Below, piece after piece: positions 7,571-16,328 of a stretch of DNA of 64,000 nt (the first letter of the stretch is position 1; the number at the start of each line of letters is the position of its first letter). Made by a program: the position numbers and the translations under genes. Origin of the DNA: DLKC01 sp002478885 (GTDB lineage Bacteria; Bacteroidota; Bacteroidia; Chitinophagales; Chitinophagaceae). The stretch spans positions 744,001 through 808,000 of the forward strand of contig JAXLUI010000001.1 in assembly GCA_046329585.1 (NCBI GenBank), given 5' to 3'. A model generated the notes under the pieces. That model was not told the origin of the DNA and ran no database searches. It saw nothing but the letters and a program-made list of their open reading frames with translations.

Positions 7571-8704
7571 TTATTCGCATCCTTTATGCATCAGGTCGTA
7601 GTATTTGTCACTTTGTGATTCGTTGCCTGCAATATCATAAGCCCATCCCAGCAGCTCGTAAGTGTAAATGATGTCGTCGCAAATATTCTGCTGCGCTTCT
7701 TCATCATCTTCCTGTTGTGCAAATTGAAAATCGTCTTTGTCAAACATCAGGTCTTCCAGTAACAGGTCGATCATATCTGCGGCCATTTTTTGTCCCTTCG
7801 ACTGGTTAGCCACCTCATCTGTTGCCTTAAGCGCTTCGGCAAGATACAGCCTCGCTTCCAGTGTAGGCATATCATCCGGGCCGTATTCTTCTTCATAAAT
7901 ATCGTAAGCCCTGCTGAATGCCTCCACGGCATCTGCAGGCCGCCCTGCATCCATAAAAAGATTGCCCAGGCAGTTGAGGTCATCCGCAAGTACCAGCGGT
8001 TCTGTATCAGCATCATTGATCTCATCCTGGATATATTGTACTGCTGCATCAAGACTGGCATAGTCGAGCGGTTCATCGCTCGATGTAAATTCACCATCAC
8101 CTGCAGATTGGGTGCGTAAAACCGATTTTGTCACCGGCTCATCTTTGCGCTCATTTTTTACCGGTTGCCCATTGATGGTGCATGGAACCTCATCAATAAT
8201 ATGAATCGTACCCTCGGTGGTTTTGATAGTCGCCTTTTCGTCTTTGCCTTCTGAAAGATCGGTGAAAGTAAATTCGGTGCCCTTGCTCGCTGCAGTAGTA
8301 CCTTTCCCGTTATTTACCTTATAATTATAACCAACAGCCTTTGTTACTGAGTTTTGTATTTGTGCCCCTATTCCCTGTATCGTATGATTCTCGCCCTTAC
8401 CGTTAATTTCTACAGTGTAAGAAAAAGGCTGATTGGTGGAAGAGCTGATCTTTTGCTTGCCGCCGGGTGACTGCAGCAGCACAATCGTGTTCACGGGTAT
8501 TATCAGTTTGGTGCCGGAAGGCAGTTGGTCGCCGACTTTTGCTTCAGGCCGGTTGCCACCGTTGCCCGGCAGAATAACGGTAAGCTTTGCTGTTGTTACA
8601 GACTGGTTATTAAAACGCAGGCCGATAATGGAGCTTTGGCTATAAAGAATGTTAACAAGGCAAAACAGCAAACCTGTCATAAATAAAACACGCAGGCGAT
8701 GCAT
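7571..8704 (-). CDS. Secreted FecR-domain protein with TPR repeats
   Basis: A 377-residue exported protein with signal peptide MHRLRVLFMTGLLFCLVNIL up to about residue 23. Residues about 55-170 fit a FecR-like beta domain (VGDQLPSGTKLIIP, then KGTEFTFTDL, and KATIKTTEGTIHI). Residues about 238-300 form TPR repeats (LNCLGNLFMDAGRPADAVEA, ARLYLAEALKA), and the rest is acidic helix. FecR domains act in the periplasm and are often met near CHASE2-type sensors, so this may supply or hold the signal read by the downstream CHASE2-TIR protein; that link is inferred. I chose the ATG at 8704 because the longer frame starts with TTG and would spoil the signal peptide. Confidence 0.8.
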   Translation of the reverse strand: MHRLRVLFMTGLLFCLVNILYSQSSIIGLRFNNQSVTTAKLTVILPGNGGNRPEAKVGDQLPSGTKLIIPVNTIVLLQSPGGKQKISSSTNQPFSYTVEINGKGENHTIQGIGAQIQNSVTKAVGYNYKVNNGKGTTAASKGTEFTFTDLSEGKDEKATIKTTEGTIHIIDEVPCTINGQPVKNERKDEPVTKSVLRTQSAGDGEFTSSDEPLDYASLDAAVQYIQDEINDADTEPLVLADDLNCLGNLFMDAGRPADAVEAFSRAYDIYEEEYGPDDMPTLEARLYLAEALKATDEVANQSKGQKMAADMIDLLLEDLMFDKDDFQFAQQEDDEEAQQNICDDIIYTYELLGWAYDIAGNESQSDKYYDLMHKGCE

Positions 8705-8835
8705 ATAAATACGTTTTAGTTGTTGCAATTTTTGCTAAATATAAATACTTATATGAGTGCTGTTGCTTAAAAATATTCTTGGTTGCTATCGAATCACCTG
8801 TAACGTTTTTTCAGTACAAGACACTTTATTACCGG

Positions 8836-8901
8836 GTAGATACTCCGTAGATACTTGGTAGATACTTGGTAGATACTTGGTAGATACCCGGTAGTTACTG
8901 C
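8836..8901. repeat. 11-bp tandem repeat, about six units
   Basis: Units GTAGATACTCC, three of GTAGATACTTG, GTAGATACCCG and GTAGTTACTGC follow one another without gaps. The block is preceded by TTACCGG. A second 11-bp array with a different unit, next to a similar ACCGGGTA string, is at 29131-29174. Confidence 0.85.
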
Positions 8902-9078
8902 GTGGTTTGTATATAGAGGTTCTGTGGATATTGCCTTAACTGGCCGCGGACGGGGATTGCCGGTTTTAAGCGTGTTGCCGCATAGTTGTGGCCGGAAAGC
9001 TGGTAACTGCAAGATACAATTGTAAACCGGTGCTAAGGAAACAATGTTTTCCCAGCCTGGCTGCCATTGCTTATAGGG

Positions 9079-9120
9079 CACAAGTGTGCGACGCAACAGC
9101 CGACGCCATGGAAAAAAGGA
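9079..9120 (+). repeat. Dispersed GTGCGACGCAAC element
   Basis: CACAAGT then core GTGCGACGCAAC at 9086-9097, followed by AGCCGACGCCATGG and an A-run. Confidence 0.65.
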
Positions 9121-9271
9121 AGCCAGGCTCACAAAGTCTTCCTGCATAATACTGAAATTCGGTGGCCAATGAATGAAGCAGCGGCATGAAGGAAAAAATA
9201 TGCCCGGCGATTATCACAGTTTTTTTATCTGTAAATATGGGGTATATTTCAGCTTCAAATTTTCTGGTCAA

Positions 9272-12200
9272 ATGAGAAAAAAATGCTTGCTTCTGCCCGC
9301 CCTGCTAATGCTGTTTTTTTGTGTCAGTGCGCAAACAAAAGATGACAGCGCTTCAAAGAATTCAGACGCGTATTTGAAACCCGCTAAATGGAGATGTATC
9401 GGCCCCTTCAGAGGTGGCCGCTCCAATTGTGCTACCGGCGTAACGGGCAACCCTTACGTTTACTACCAGGGCACTACGGGTGGCGGCCTTTGGAAGACCG
9501 ACGACATGGGTATTACCTGGAGAAATATTTCTGACGGGTATTTTAAAACCGGTTCTGTAGGTGCTGTGGCTGTTGCAGAAAGTGATCCCAATATCGTTTA
9601 CGTTGGTATGGGCGAGCATGCTATTCGCGGTGTGATGACATCGCACGGCGATGGCGTTTATAAATCAACTGATGCGGGAAAAACATGGAAAAAAATGGGG
9701 CTTGATTTGACCCAGCAAATTGCGCGGATCGCCATTAATCCCAAAGATCCCAATATTGTATACGTGGCAGCGCAGGGTGCCATATATAGTCCTACCAGGG
9801 AAAGAGGTATTTATAAATCTGTTGACGGCGGCGTTACCTGGAAGAATGTATTGTTTGTAGATGAGAAGACCGGCTGTGCAGAATTATCGATGGACATGAA
9901 TAACCCTTCCATTCTTTATGCGGCCATGTGGGACCATGGAAGATTGCCGTGGCAGGTAATCAGCGGTGGGCCGGGCAGTGGTTTGTACAAATCAACCGAC
10001 GCGGGTGAACATTGGGAGAAAATGACCGACGGGCTGCCAAAGGAAATGGGTAAAATGGCTATTGCGGTTTGTCGCTCCAATTCCGAAAAAGTATATGCCC
10101 TTATTGAAAGTGACTTTTCAAAAGATGCAGGCGGCTTGTATATGTCATCCGACGCCGGAAAGAGCTGGAGCCAGGTAACAGGCGACCATCACCTGCTTCA
10201 AAGAGCGTGGTACTACATTGAACTCTTTCCTGATCCAAATAATGAAAACAATTTGTACGTGATGAGTTCCCCTGCCATGCATTCCATTGATGGCGGCAAA
10301 ACATGGGAAGACATTTCAAATACGCATGGCGATTACCACAATCTCTGGATCAACCCCAACAATTCCGCCAACATGATCATCTCTGATGATGGTGGCTCGG
10401 CCATTACCATCAATGCGGGAAAAACCTGGACAAGCCAGAATAACCAACCCACCGCCCAGTTTTATCGCATCAATGTTGACAATATGTTCCCCTATAATAT
10501 TTATGCGGGCCAACAGGACAATAGCTCAGTTAAAATTGCCAGCCGCGCCTTTGGAAGCGGGGGGATAGATGTAACCAACTGGACTTCTTCCGCAGGTGGT
10601 GAGAGCGCTTTTCTTGCATTCAATCCTGATGACCCGAAATACGTGATGGGTGGCGGCTATAATGGAGGTATTGATATCCTCAATTCCACTGCGTTTGCCG
10701 GCACCAGTGTGATGGAAGCGCCGATTCAATACCAGTCCCGCTCTGCAAAAGACATAAAATATCGATGTAACTGGAATGCTCCTATTATATGCAGTAAATA
10801 TGACCCCAACGTTTTCTATCATGGCGCACAGTTATTGCTGCGCACTTCAGACATGGGCAAAACCTGGACAGAAGCCTCGCCTGATTTAACCCGCAACGAA
10901 AAAGCAAAACAGGGCACTCCGGGTGTTCCGTTTACCAATGAAGGTGTAGGCGCGGAGAACTACGGCACCCTCGCTTATATCATGGAATCGCCCATTGAGA
11001 AAGGCGTTATTTACACAGGCAGTGATGATGGACTGGTTTATGTAACCAGGGACAATTGTGCACACTGGACAAACGTTACGCCTGCCGGCCTGCAGGAATG
11101 CCTGGTCAACGCCATTGAGGTCTCCCCTTTTGATAAAGCGACGGCATATATCGCTACAACGAGATATAAATTCAATGATAAAAGCCCCGGCCTTTATAAA
11201 ACAACCGATTATGGTAAAACGTGGACAAAGATCAACAACGGTATTCCCGACGGAGCTTTTACAAGGGTTGTGAGAGAAGATCCTGTTAGAAAAGACCTGT
11301 TGTTCGCAGGCACCGAAACAGGAATTTATATTTCATGGAACGGTGGCAAAAACTGGGAACCTTTTCAATTGAATATGCCGGTATGCCCGATCACCGATTT
11401 GCGTATCCATAAAGGCAATCTTATAGCCGCCACTTCGGGCAGGTCTTTCTGGATCCTCGATGACCTTAGCTTGATCGAGCAATACAAAAAAGACAATAAG
11501 GCATTTTCATTATACACCCCCGACCCTGCCGTCATAAACAACAGTGGCAGCGAACTCGACGACAATAATGCGGATTTCAACGGGTTAACAACAAATCATG
11601 GGGTAAACCCGGCCAGTGGTATTGTATTCTATTACCAGCTGCCTGATGCAAAAGATTCAGTTGCGCTTACAATGGAGATTAAAGATGTATCGGGCAACCT
11701 GGTGAGAACATTCAGTTCATTAAAAGATAGCAATTACAGGAGATATGACGGCGCACCTCCGGCAGACCCTGTTTTATCAAAATCCAAAGGTCTTAACCGT
11801 TTTGTATGGAACATGCGGTACCCCAGTATTCCCGGAATTCCGGATGTTTATTTTGACGGAACACTGCATGGCCACAAAGCCATTCCGGGAACCTATACCG
11901 TTACGCTGAAAATGGGTAGCCAGCAACTTTCAACACAGGCCCAGATATTGTCAAATCCGCTCTATCCAACCGACGCGACTACTTACCAGGAGTACAACAC
12001 CGTAATGACAAACCTGGAAAAAGAATTAACCGTTATGCATAATATGGTAAACAAGATGGATGCAAAAAGGCAGCAACTGGAAAAACTTGTTGCCTCATTG
12101 ACAGGTGACAAATATGCCTCACTGAAAACAGAAGCAGCGGCACTTGCAAAAAAGATGAAGACATGGGATGAAGACATGGTGCAGCGCCAGACAAAAGTGT

Positions 12201-12433
12201 ATGACGATGCTGAGAACTTCCCGGTAAAATTCACGGGCAATTACGTGTTCCTCGTTAATCAAACCGAAAGCGATATTCCGCGTGTGAACCAGCCTTCGCT
12301 CGATAGGATGAAGGACCTGAATGCACAATGGTCTGTACTAAAAAACAGGGGTATGGAAATCCTCGATACAGACATTGCCGCTTTAAATAAGAAATTGTGG
12401 GATGCAGGCCTGGGAGCCGTTTGGACAAATTAA
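9272..12433 (+). CDS. Secreted BNR/VPS10-like beta-propeller protein
   Basis: A 1053-residue exported protein with signal peptide MRKKCLLLPALLMLFFCVSA. At least ten BNR/Asp-box-like motifs of the form S-x-D-x-G-x-T-W are seen (KTDDMGITW, KSTDAGKTW, KSVDGGVTW, SIDGGKTW, TTDYGKTW and others), as in sortilin/VPS10 and sialidase-like propellers. The family is common in Bacteroidota and often labelled glycosyl hydrolase, but no catalytic site is evident. After the propeller, a beta region (about 770-930) and a helical coiled segment (EKELTVMHNMVNKMDAKRQQ) follow, with no T9SS tail. I chose the ATG at 9272 because upstream codons lack a signal peptide and a -7-like box lies at 9243-9250. A strong terminator follows. 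Confidence 0.85.
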   Translation: MRKKCLLLPALLMLFFCVSAQTKDDSASKNSDAYLKPAKWRCIGPFRGGRSNCATGVTGNPYVYYQGTTGGGLWKTDDMGITWRNISDGYFKTGSVGAVAVAESDPNIVYVGMGEHAIRGVMTSHGDGVYKSTDAGKTWKKMGLDLTQQIARIAINPKDPNIVYVAAQGAIYSPTRERGIYKSVDGGVTWKNVLFVDEKTGCAELSMDMNNPSILYAAMWDHGRLPWQVISGGPGSGLYKSTDAGEHWEKMTDGLPKEMGKMAIAVCRSNSEKVYALIESDFSKDAGGLYMSSDAGKSWSQVTGDHHLLQRAWYYIELFPDPNNENNLYVMSSPAMHSIDGGKTWEDISNTHGDYHNLWINPNNSANMIISDDGGSAITINAGKTWTSQNNQPTAQFYRINVDNMFPYNIYAGQQDNSSVKIASRAFGSGGIDVTNWTSSAGGESAFLAFNPDDPKYVMGGGYNGGIDILNSTAFAGTSVMEAPIQYQSRSAKDIKYRCNWNAPIICSKYDPNVFYHGAQLLLRTSDMGKTWTEASPDLTRNEKAKQGTPGVPFTNEGVGAENYGTLAYIMESPIEKGVIYTGSDDGLVYVTRDNCAHWTNVTPAGLQECLVNAIEVSPFDKATAYIATTRYKFNDKSPGLYKTTDYGKTWTKINNGIPDGAFTRVVREDPVRKDLLFAGTETGIYISWNGGKNWEPFQLNMPVCPITDLRIHKGNLIAATSGRSFWILDDLSLIEQYKKDNKAFSLYTPDPAVINNSGSELDDNNADFNGLTTNHGVNPASGIVFYYQLPDAKDSVALTMEIKDVSGNLVRTFSSLKDSNYRRYDGAPPADPVLSKSKGLNRFVWNMRYPSIPGIPDVYFDGTLHGHKAIPGTYTVTLKMGSQQLSTQAQILSNPLYPTDATTYQEYNTVMTNLEKELTVMHNMVNKMDAKRQQLEKLVASLTGDKYASLKTEAAALAKKMKTWDEDMVQRQTKVYDDAENFPVKFTGNYVFLVNQTESDIPRVNQPSLDRMKDLNAQWSVLKNRGMEILDTDIAALNKKLWDAGLGAVWTN

Positions 12434-12461
12434 TCACCCGGGCAACACAGCAGGATTGTTA

Positions 12462-12495
12462 AAATATGGTTGGCAATGCCAGCCATATTTTTTTG
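12462..12495 (+). terminator. Rho-independent terminator after the BNR gene
   Basis: A 13-bp stem (12462-12474 with 12478-12490, one G-T pair, loop AAT) runs into eight T residues. It lies 29 bp after the stop codon. Confidence 0.85.
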
Positions 12496-12545
12496 CCCTG
12501 GATGCAGCATGTATCGCGAGCACCTGGCTGCGCAAAGTTCAGAAA

Positions 12546-12600
12546 GTACAAGAGTGCGACGCAAGCGCTGTTGCCATATAAACAAAAGCCGGGGCCATAA
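12546..12600 (+). repeat. Dispersed GTGCGACGCAAC element, full-length copy
   Basis: GTACAAGA, core GTGCGACGCAA at 12554-12564, GCTGTTGCCAT spacer, then AACAAAAGCCGGGGCCATAA at 12581-12600. It shows all modules of the family. Confidence 0.8.
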
Positions 12601-12681
12601 ATTATCATTCAACATGCAGCTAAGTGAGCTGCATTGCAACGACCATGCAAACATTTTTACACGCAGCATATTTTGTAAAAA

Positions 12682-12689
12682 TAACTTTG
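12682..12689 (+). promoter_or_regulatory. -7 promoter box for the CDF transporter gene
   Basis: TAACTTTG, an exact TAnnTTTG match. It sits 19 nt before the ATG at 12709 and predicts a very short leader, ruling against the TTG start at 12697. Confidence 0.65.
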
Positions 12690-12708
12690 CGCATTATTGA
12701 AAAAAAGC

Positions 12709-13656
12709 ATGGCACACGAGCAGCACGAACATCACCACGCAGGGCATAGCCACAGTCACGCACCTGTTATCACAAGCGTGAACAGGGCTTTTGTCACCGG
12801 TATTGTTTTAAACCTTGCCTATGTGATGATACAGGTAGTGATGGGCCTGCGGATAAATTCATTGTCGCTGCTTTCAGATGCCGGCCATAATTTTCTTGAT
12901 GTTGCCGGGCTCGCTTTGGCGATGATCGCTTTTAAATTATCGAAATCGAAAAGCACAGAGAAATACACGTATGGCTACCGGAAATCCTCAATACTTATCT
13001 CGCTGCTCAATGCGGTGATATTACTGGTCTCGATCGGCGCCATCGGCTACGAAGCTGTGCTGCGGTTCGGCCACCCCGAACCGCTGCCCGGTGTTACCAT
13101 CGCTGTTATCGCAGCAGTTGGCATTGTTATAAATGGAGTTTCGGCATTCTTGTTTTTCAGGGATAAGGAAAGCGACATTAATGTAAAGGCCGCATTCCTG
13201 CATCTTGCTTCAGATGCATTGGTATCGCTTGGGTTGGTTGCCGGAGGCGTGATCATTTATTACACGAATCTTTATTGGATCGACCCGTTGCTAAGCATAC
13301 TTATTTGCGTCGTGATCATCGCAAGCACATGGGGATTATTGAGAGACAGCCTGCGGTTATCACTCGATGGCGTGCCTTCTGACATTGATCTGAACAAAAT
13401 AAAAAAAGAGGTTTTGAAAGTAGCCGGTGTGGTAGATTTTCATCACCTGCACGTATGGGCCATCAGCACCACGCAAAATGCACTCACTGCACACCTTGTA
13501 GTGTCAGAACAACTTTCAAATGCGGAAGTTGCAAAACTGAAACAACATATTAAACATGAGTTGGAACACCTGAACATACAGCATGCAACGCTCGAAACAG
13601 AAACCGGCTTGTGTTTAGAAAAGAACTGTGAACACGAAAACCATGTGGATGAGTAA
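12709..13656 (+). CDS. CDF family zinc/cation efflux transporter (CzcD-like)
   Basis: A 315-residue inner-membrane protein of the cation diffusion facilitator family, exporting Zn(II) or similar ions against protons. It opens with a His-rich metal-binding tail (residues 2-17), has six membrane helices between about 25 and 205, and a cytosolic C-terminal domain with VDFHHLHVWAI. The metal-site pairs are HxxxD in helix 2 (His60, Asp64 in DAGHNFLD) and HxxxD in helix 5 (HLASDA), the arrangement associated with zinc preference. The start is set by the promoter box at 12682. It is a single-gene unit with a dispersed element on each side. Confidence 0.93.
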   Translation: MAHEQHEHHHAGHSHSHAPVITSVNRAFVTGIVLNLAYVMIQVVMGLRINSLSLLSDAGHNFLDVAGLALAMIAFKLSKSKSTEKYTYGYRKSSILISLLNAVILLVSIGAIGYEAVLRFGHPEPLPGVTIAVIAAVGIVINGVSAFLFFRDKESDINVKAAFLHLASDALVSLGLVAGGVIIYYTNLYWIDPLLSILICVVIIASTWGLLRDSLRLSLDGVPSDIDLNKIKKEVLKVAGVVDFHHLHVWAISTTQNALTAHLVVSEQLSNAEVAKLKQHIKHELEHLNIQHATLETETGLCLEKNCEHENHVDE

Positions 13657-13690
13657 CAAAGATCTTTTTGGGTTGCCGGCTACAGAGCTA

Positions 13691-13722
13691 TGACCGGCTT
13701 CGTTGTGTCACTCCCTTGTACG
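13691..13722 (-). repeat. Dispersed element, GTGTCAC variant
   Basis: Read on the minus strand: GTACAAGGGAGTGACACAAC, then GAAGCCGG. The core has GTGACACAAC in place of GTGCGACGCAAC. Confidence 0.5.
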
Positions 13723-13767
13723 CTGGTGCATGCAGCAGCAACGTTACTGGCTGAAGTCTTAAAACAA

Positions 13768-13790
13768 AAATCCCCGCTGTGCGGGGATCT
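13768..13790 (-). terminator. Terminator of the pfkA-pyk unit
   Basis: Stem TCCCCGC/GCGGGGA with loop TGT (13771-13787). On the minus strand it is followed by TTTTTGTTTT. It lies just after the pyk stop codon. Confidence 0.85.
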
Positions 13791-13794
13791 TATC

Positions 13795-15288
13795 TTAATC
13801 AACTTTTGAAATTTTTAAAACATTGGTGGGAAGGTGCATGTGAACCGGCGTGCTTCCGGTGTTAACCACAATATCACCGCTCTTAACGAAACCACGTTCT
13901 TTAAGAATATTGATCTGGTCTTCGATAATATCGTCAAGACTTTCTTCTTCATCGTAATAAAAAGCCCTTACACCCCAGCTAAGACTCAGCTGGTTAACCA
14001 GTGTCTTTGTTTTTGTAAATACATACAGGTGGGATTTTGGCCGGTAACTGCTGAGAATAAAACCGGTGTAACCACTTTGCGTCATACCTACAAGCGCATT
14101 GGCGTTGGTATCCTGTGCTATTTTACAGGCATTGTAACAAATAGCATCACTGAGGAACGAAGGTGATTTTTGCTGCGGCTTCAAATCCCCTTCCCTGTCA
14201 TAACGGTATTCTGTTTTCTCCACCTCCAGGATAATCTTACGCATTGTTTGCACAACAAGCGCCGGGTGATTGCCGGTTGCTGTTTCGCCGCTGAGCATCA
14301 CGGCGTCTGCGCCTTCCAGTACCGCGTTGGCCACGTCGGTGATTTCACTGCGGTTTGGCTTTACACGGTCGATCATGCTTTCCATCATTTGTGTTGCCAC
14401 AATAACGGGCTTTGCACGGTGAATACATTTACGGATGATGTCGCGCTGAGCCATCGGGACTTTCTCAACAGGCAGCTCCACACCAAGGTCACCACGGGCA
14501 ACCATCACGCCATCTGATTCAACGATAATATTCCTCAGGTCTACAAGCGCCGAAGGCATTTCTATTTTAGCAATAACTTTTGTCGGGCTGTTCGCTTTGT
14601 TGAGCCTTGCCTTGAGGTCAATGATATCATCTGCCTTACGAACAAAAGACAATGCAACCCATTCCACTTTTTGCGAAATAATAAACTCAAGATCGACCAG
14701 GTCTTTCTCTGTAAGAGAAGGGAGAGATATTTCCGTATCGGGAAGGTTAACTCCTTTTTTCGGATAAAGGGTACCCCCATAGGTAACGCTCACTTTCACA
14801 TCGCCATCTTCTGTAATGTTTACAACAACTACTTCGAGTTTCCCGTCATCTATCAATATTTTGTTACCGACTTTTACATCTTCATGAAGATTGGGATATG
14901 AAACATAGATCTTTTCTTTTGTACCGACTACCTTTTGTTTGGAGGTAAAAGTGAGTATATCGCCCGGTGCAATTTCCAAAGCGCCATTTTCTATCTCGCC
15001 AACCCTTAATTTGGGTCCTTGCAAATCAGCGAGAATAGCGATATTAAACGGCTCTTTTGCTCTCAATTCCCTTATGTATTCTATAATACGGGCTTTATCT
15101 TCATGCGTACCATGCGAGAAGTTTAACCTGAACACATTTACGCCTGCAAGGCAAAGCTCATGCAATTTTTCATAAGTGTCACAGGCTGGCCCTACAGTTG
15201 CAACAATCTTTGTACGGTGAAAGGCGTGTTGAATACCCAGCTCTTTATCCATTTCAGGATGCAGGTACTTGTTGATGTTTACTGACAT
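13795..15288 (-). CDS. pyk: Pyruvate kinase
   Basis: A 497-residue cytosolic enzyme converting phosphoenolpyruvate and ADP to pyruvate and ATP, the last step of glycolysis. Family hallmarks are RTKIVATVGPA near residue 25, FRLNFSHG near 53, ADLQGPKLRVGE, the catalytic stretch VIAKIEMPSAL, ARGDLGVELP, and ATQMMESMIDR with MLSGETATG. It carries roughly 25 residues before the first conserved strand, a common modest extension. It lies 56 bp after pfkA on the same strand and is followed by a terminator, so the two glycolytic kinases probably share a transcript. Confidence 0.97.
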   Translation of the reverse strand: MSVNINKYLHPEMDKELGIQHAFHRTKIVATVGPACDTYEKLHELCLAGVNVFRLNFSHGTHEDKARIIEYIRELRAKEPFNIAILADLQGPKLRVGEIENGALEIAPGDILTFTSKQKVVGTKEKIYVSYPNLHEDVKVGNKILIDDGKLEVVVVNITEDGDVKVSVTYGGTLYPKKGVNLPDTEISLPSLTEKDLVDLEFIISQKVEWVALSFVRKADDIIDLKARLNKANSPTKVIAKIEMPSALVDLRNIIVESDGVMVARGDLGVELPVEKVPMAQRDIIRKCIHRAKPVIVATQMMESMIDRVKPNRSEITDVANAVLEGADAVMLSGETATGNHPALVVQTMRKIILEVEKTEYRYDREGDLKPQQKSPSFLSDAICYNACKIAQDTNANALVGMTQSGYTGFILSSYRPKSHLYVFTKTKTLVNQLSLSWGVRAFYYDEEESLDDIIEDQINILKERGFVKSGDIVVNTGSTPVHMHLPTNVLKISKVD

Positions 15289-15344
15289 ATTTTTTCAAAT
15301 TAATGACCGTTGTTGGTTAATGAAGGCAAGCAATTACGGTCGTA

Positions 15345-16328
15345 TTAACTGGCAAGTATTTTTATGATCTTCATCCACTCATCGCTGATCTGTTGCTTCT
15401 CCCTGATGGCGACATTGATGGGGGTGTAATGCATTTTGTTGTCTTGTATCCCTACCATAACGTTATGGGTACCATCAAGCAAACACTCCACCGCGTGATA
15501 TCCCATACGGCTGGAGATAACCCTGTCCAGGCAGGAAGGCGAGCCACCTCGCTGGATATGCCCGAGAATCGTAACACGAATATCAAGGTTTGGCAAATGC
15601 TGCTTCAGGATGTTGGCCACACCGTTTGCGCCACCAGAACTATGTCCTTCTGCAACCACCACAAGGTTCACCAGCTTTTTTCGCTTCTCTTTTTCAGACA
15701 TGGAAGCTATTACTTCTTCGAGTGTGGTCTCTTCTTCCGGTATCAAAATATTTTCTGCGCCGGTGGCAATACCGCTGTGCAACGCAATATACCCTGCATG
15801 ACGGCCCATTACTTCCACGATAAATAAGCGGTCGTGTGCATCGGCCGTATCGCGTATTTTGTCTATACACTCAACCGCTGTATTAACCGCGGTATCAAAA
15901 CCAATAGTAAAATCTGTTCCGTAAAGATCTTTATCAATTGTACCGGGCAGACCAACGCAGGGAATTCCAAACTCCTGGCTCAATTTATAAGCACCTGTAA
16001 AACTGCCGTCACCACCAATCACAACAAGTCCGTCGATTCCTCTTTTGTCCAGGTTGTCGAAAGCTTTCTTCCTCCCTTCTTCGCTATAGAATTCTTTACT
16101 GCGTGCCGTTTTAAGAATGGTGCCACCACGTTGAATAATGTTTGCAACAGAGCGGGAATTCATTTGTACTATTTCATCTTCGATCATGCCGTTATACCCC
16201 CTGTAAATCCCAAAAACATCAAGCCCATGGTATAGTCCGGTTCTTACTGCTGCTCTAATTGCCGCATTCATTCCAGGTGAATCACCACCCGAGGTTAACA
16301 CCCCGATTTTTGTAACTTTTTTTGACAT
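15345..16328 (-). CDS. pfkA: ATP-dependent 6-phosphofructokinase
   Basis: A 327-residue enzyme phosphorylating fructose 6-phosphate to fructose 1,6-bisphosphate, the committed step of glycolysis. It has the nucleotide loop LTSGGDSPGMNAAIR at 12-26, GGDGSFTGA (the Gly after Asp favours ATP over pyrophosphate), the catalytic PGTIDKDLYGTD and the sugar-binding EVMGRHAGYIA and GHIQRGGSP. In PGTIDKDL the usual Asn between the two Asp residues is Lys, a small departure from the Escherichia coli enzyme. A near-consensus minus-strand -7 box (TACTTTCG, 16415-16422) lies about 90 nt upstream. pyk follows in the same direction. Confidence 0.96.
   Translation of the reverse strand: MSKKVTKIGVLTSGGDSPGMNAAIRAAVRTGLYHGLDVFGIYRGYNGMIEDEIVQMNSRSVANIIQRGGTILKTARSKEFYSEEGRKKAFDNLDKRGIDGLVVIGGDGSFTGAYKLSQEFGIPCVGLPGTIDKDLYGTDFTIGFDTAVNTAVECIDKIRDTADAHDRLFIVEVMGRHAGYIALHSGIATGAENILIPEEETTLEEVIASMSEKEKRKKLVNLVVVAEGHSSGGANGVANILKQHLPNLDIRVTILGHIQRGGSPSCLDRVISSRMGYHAVECLLDGTHNVMVGIQDNKMHYTPINVAIREKQQISDEWMKIIKILAS

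Larger units (their letters stand above)
8705..9271. other. Intergenic region with an 11-bp tandem repeat
   Basis: A 567 bp gap between divergent genes. It holds the 11-bp repeat block at 8836-8901, a dispersed element copy at 9079-9120, and a near-consensus -7 box TATATTTC at 9243-9250 for the BNR gene. A minus-strand frame over 8794-9147 owes part of its length to the repeat and is not considered a gene. Confidence 0.6.

Noticed and set aside
8836..8901. CRISPR or transposon end repeat
   Set aside because: Eleven-bp units without spacers, inverted ends or a nearby transposase fit a simple tandem array.
8794..9147. Minus-strand frame of 117 codons
   Set aside because: Its C-terminal part is a translation of the 11-bp tandem repeat and its N-terminal part crosses a dispersed element. 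No start signal or domain is visible.
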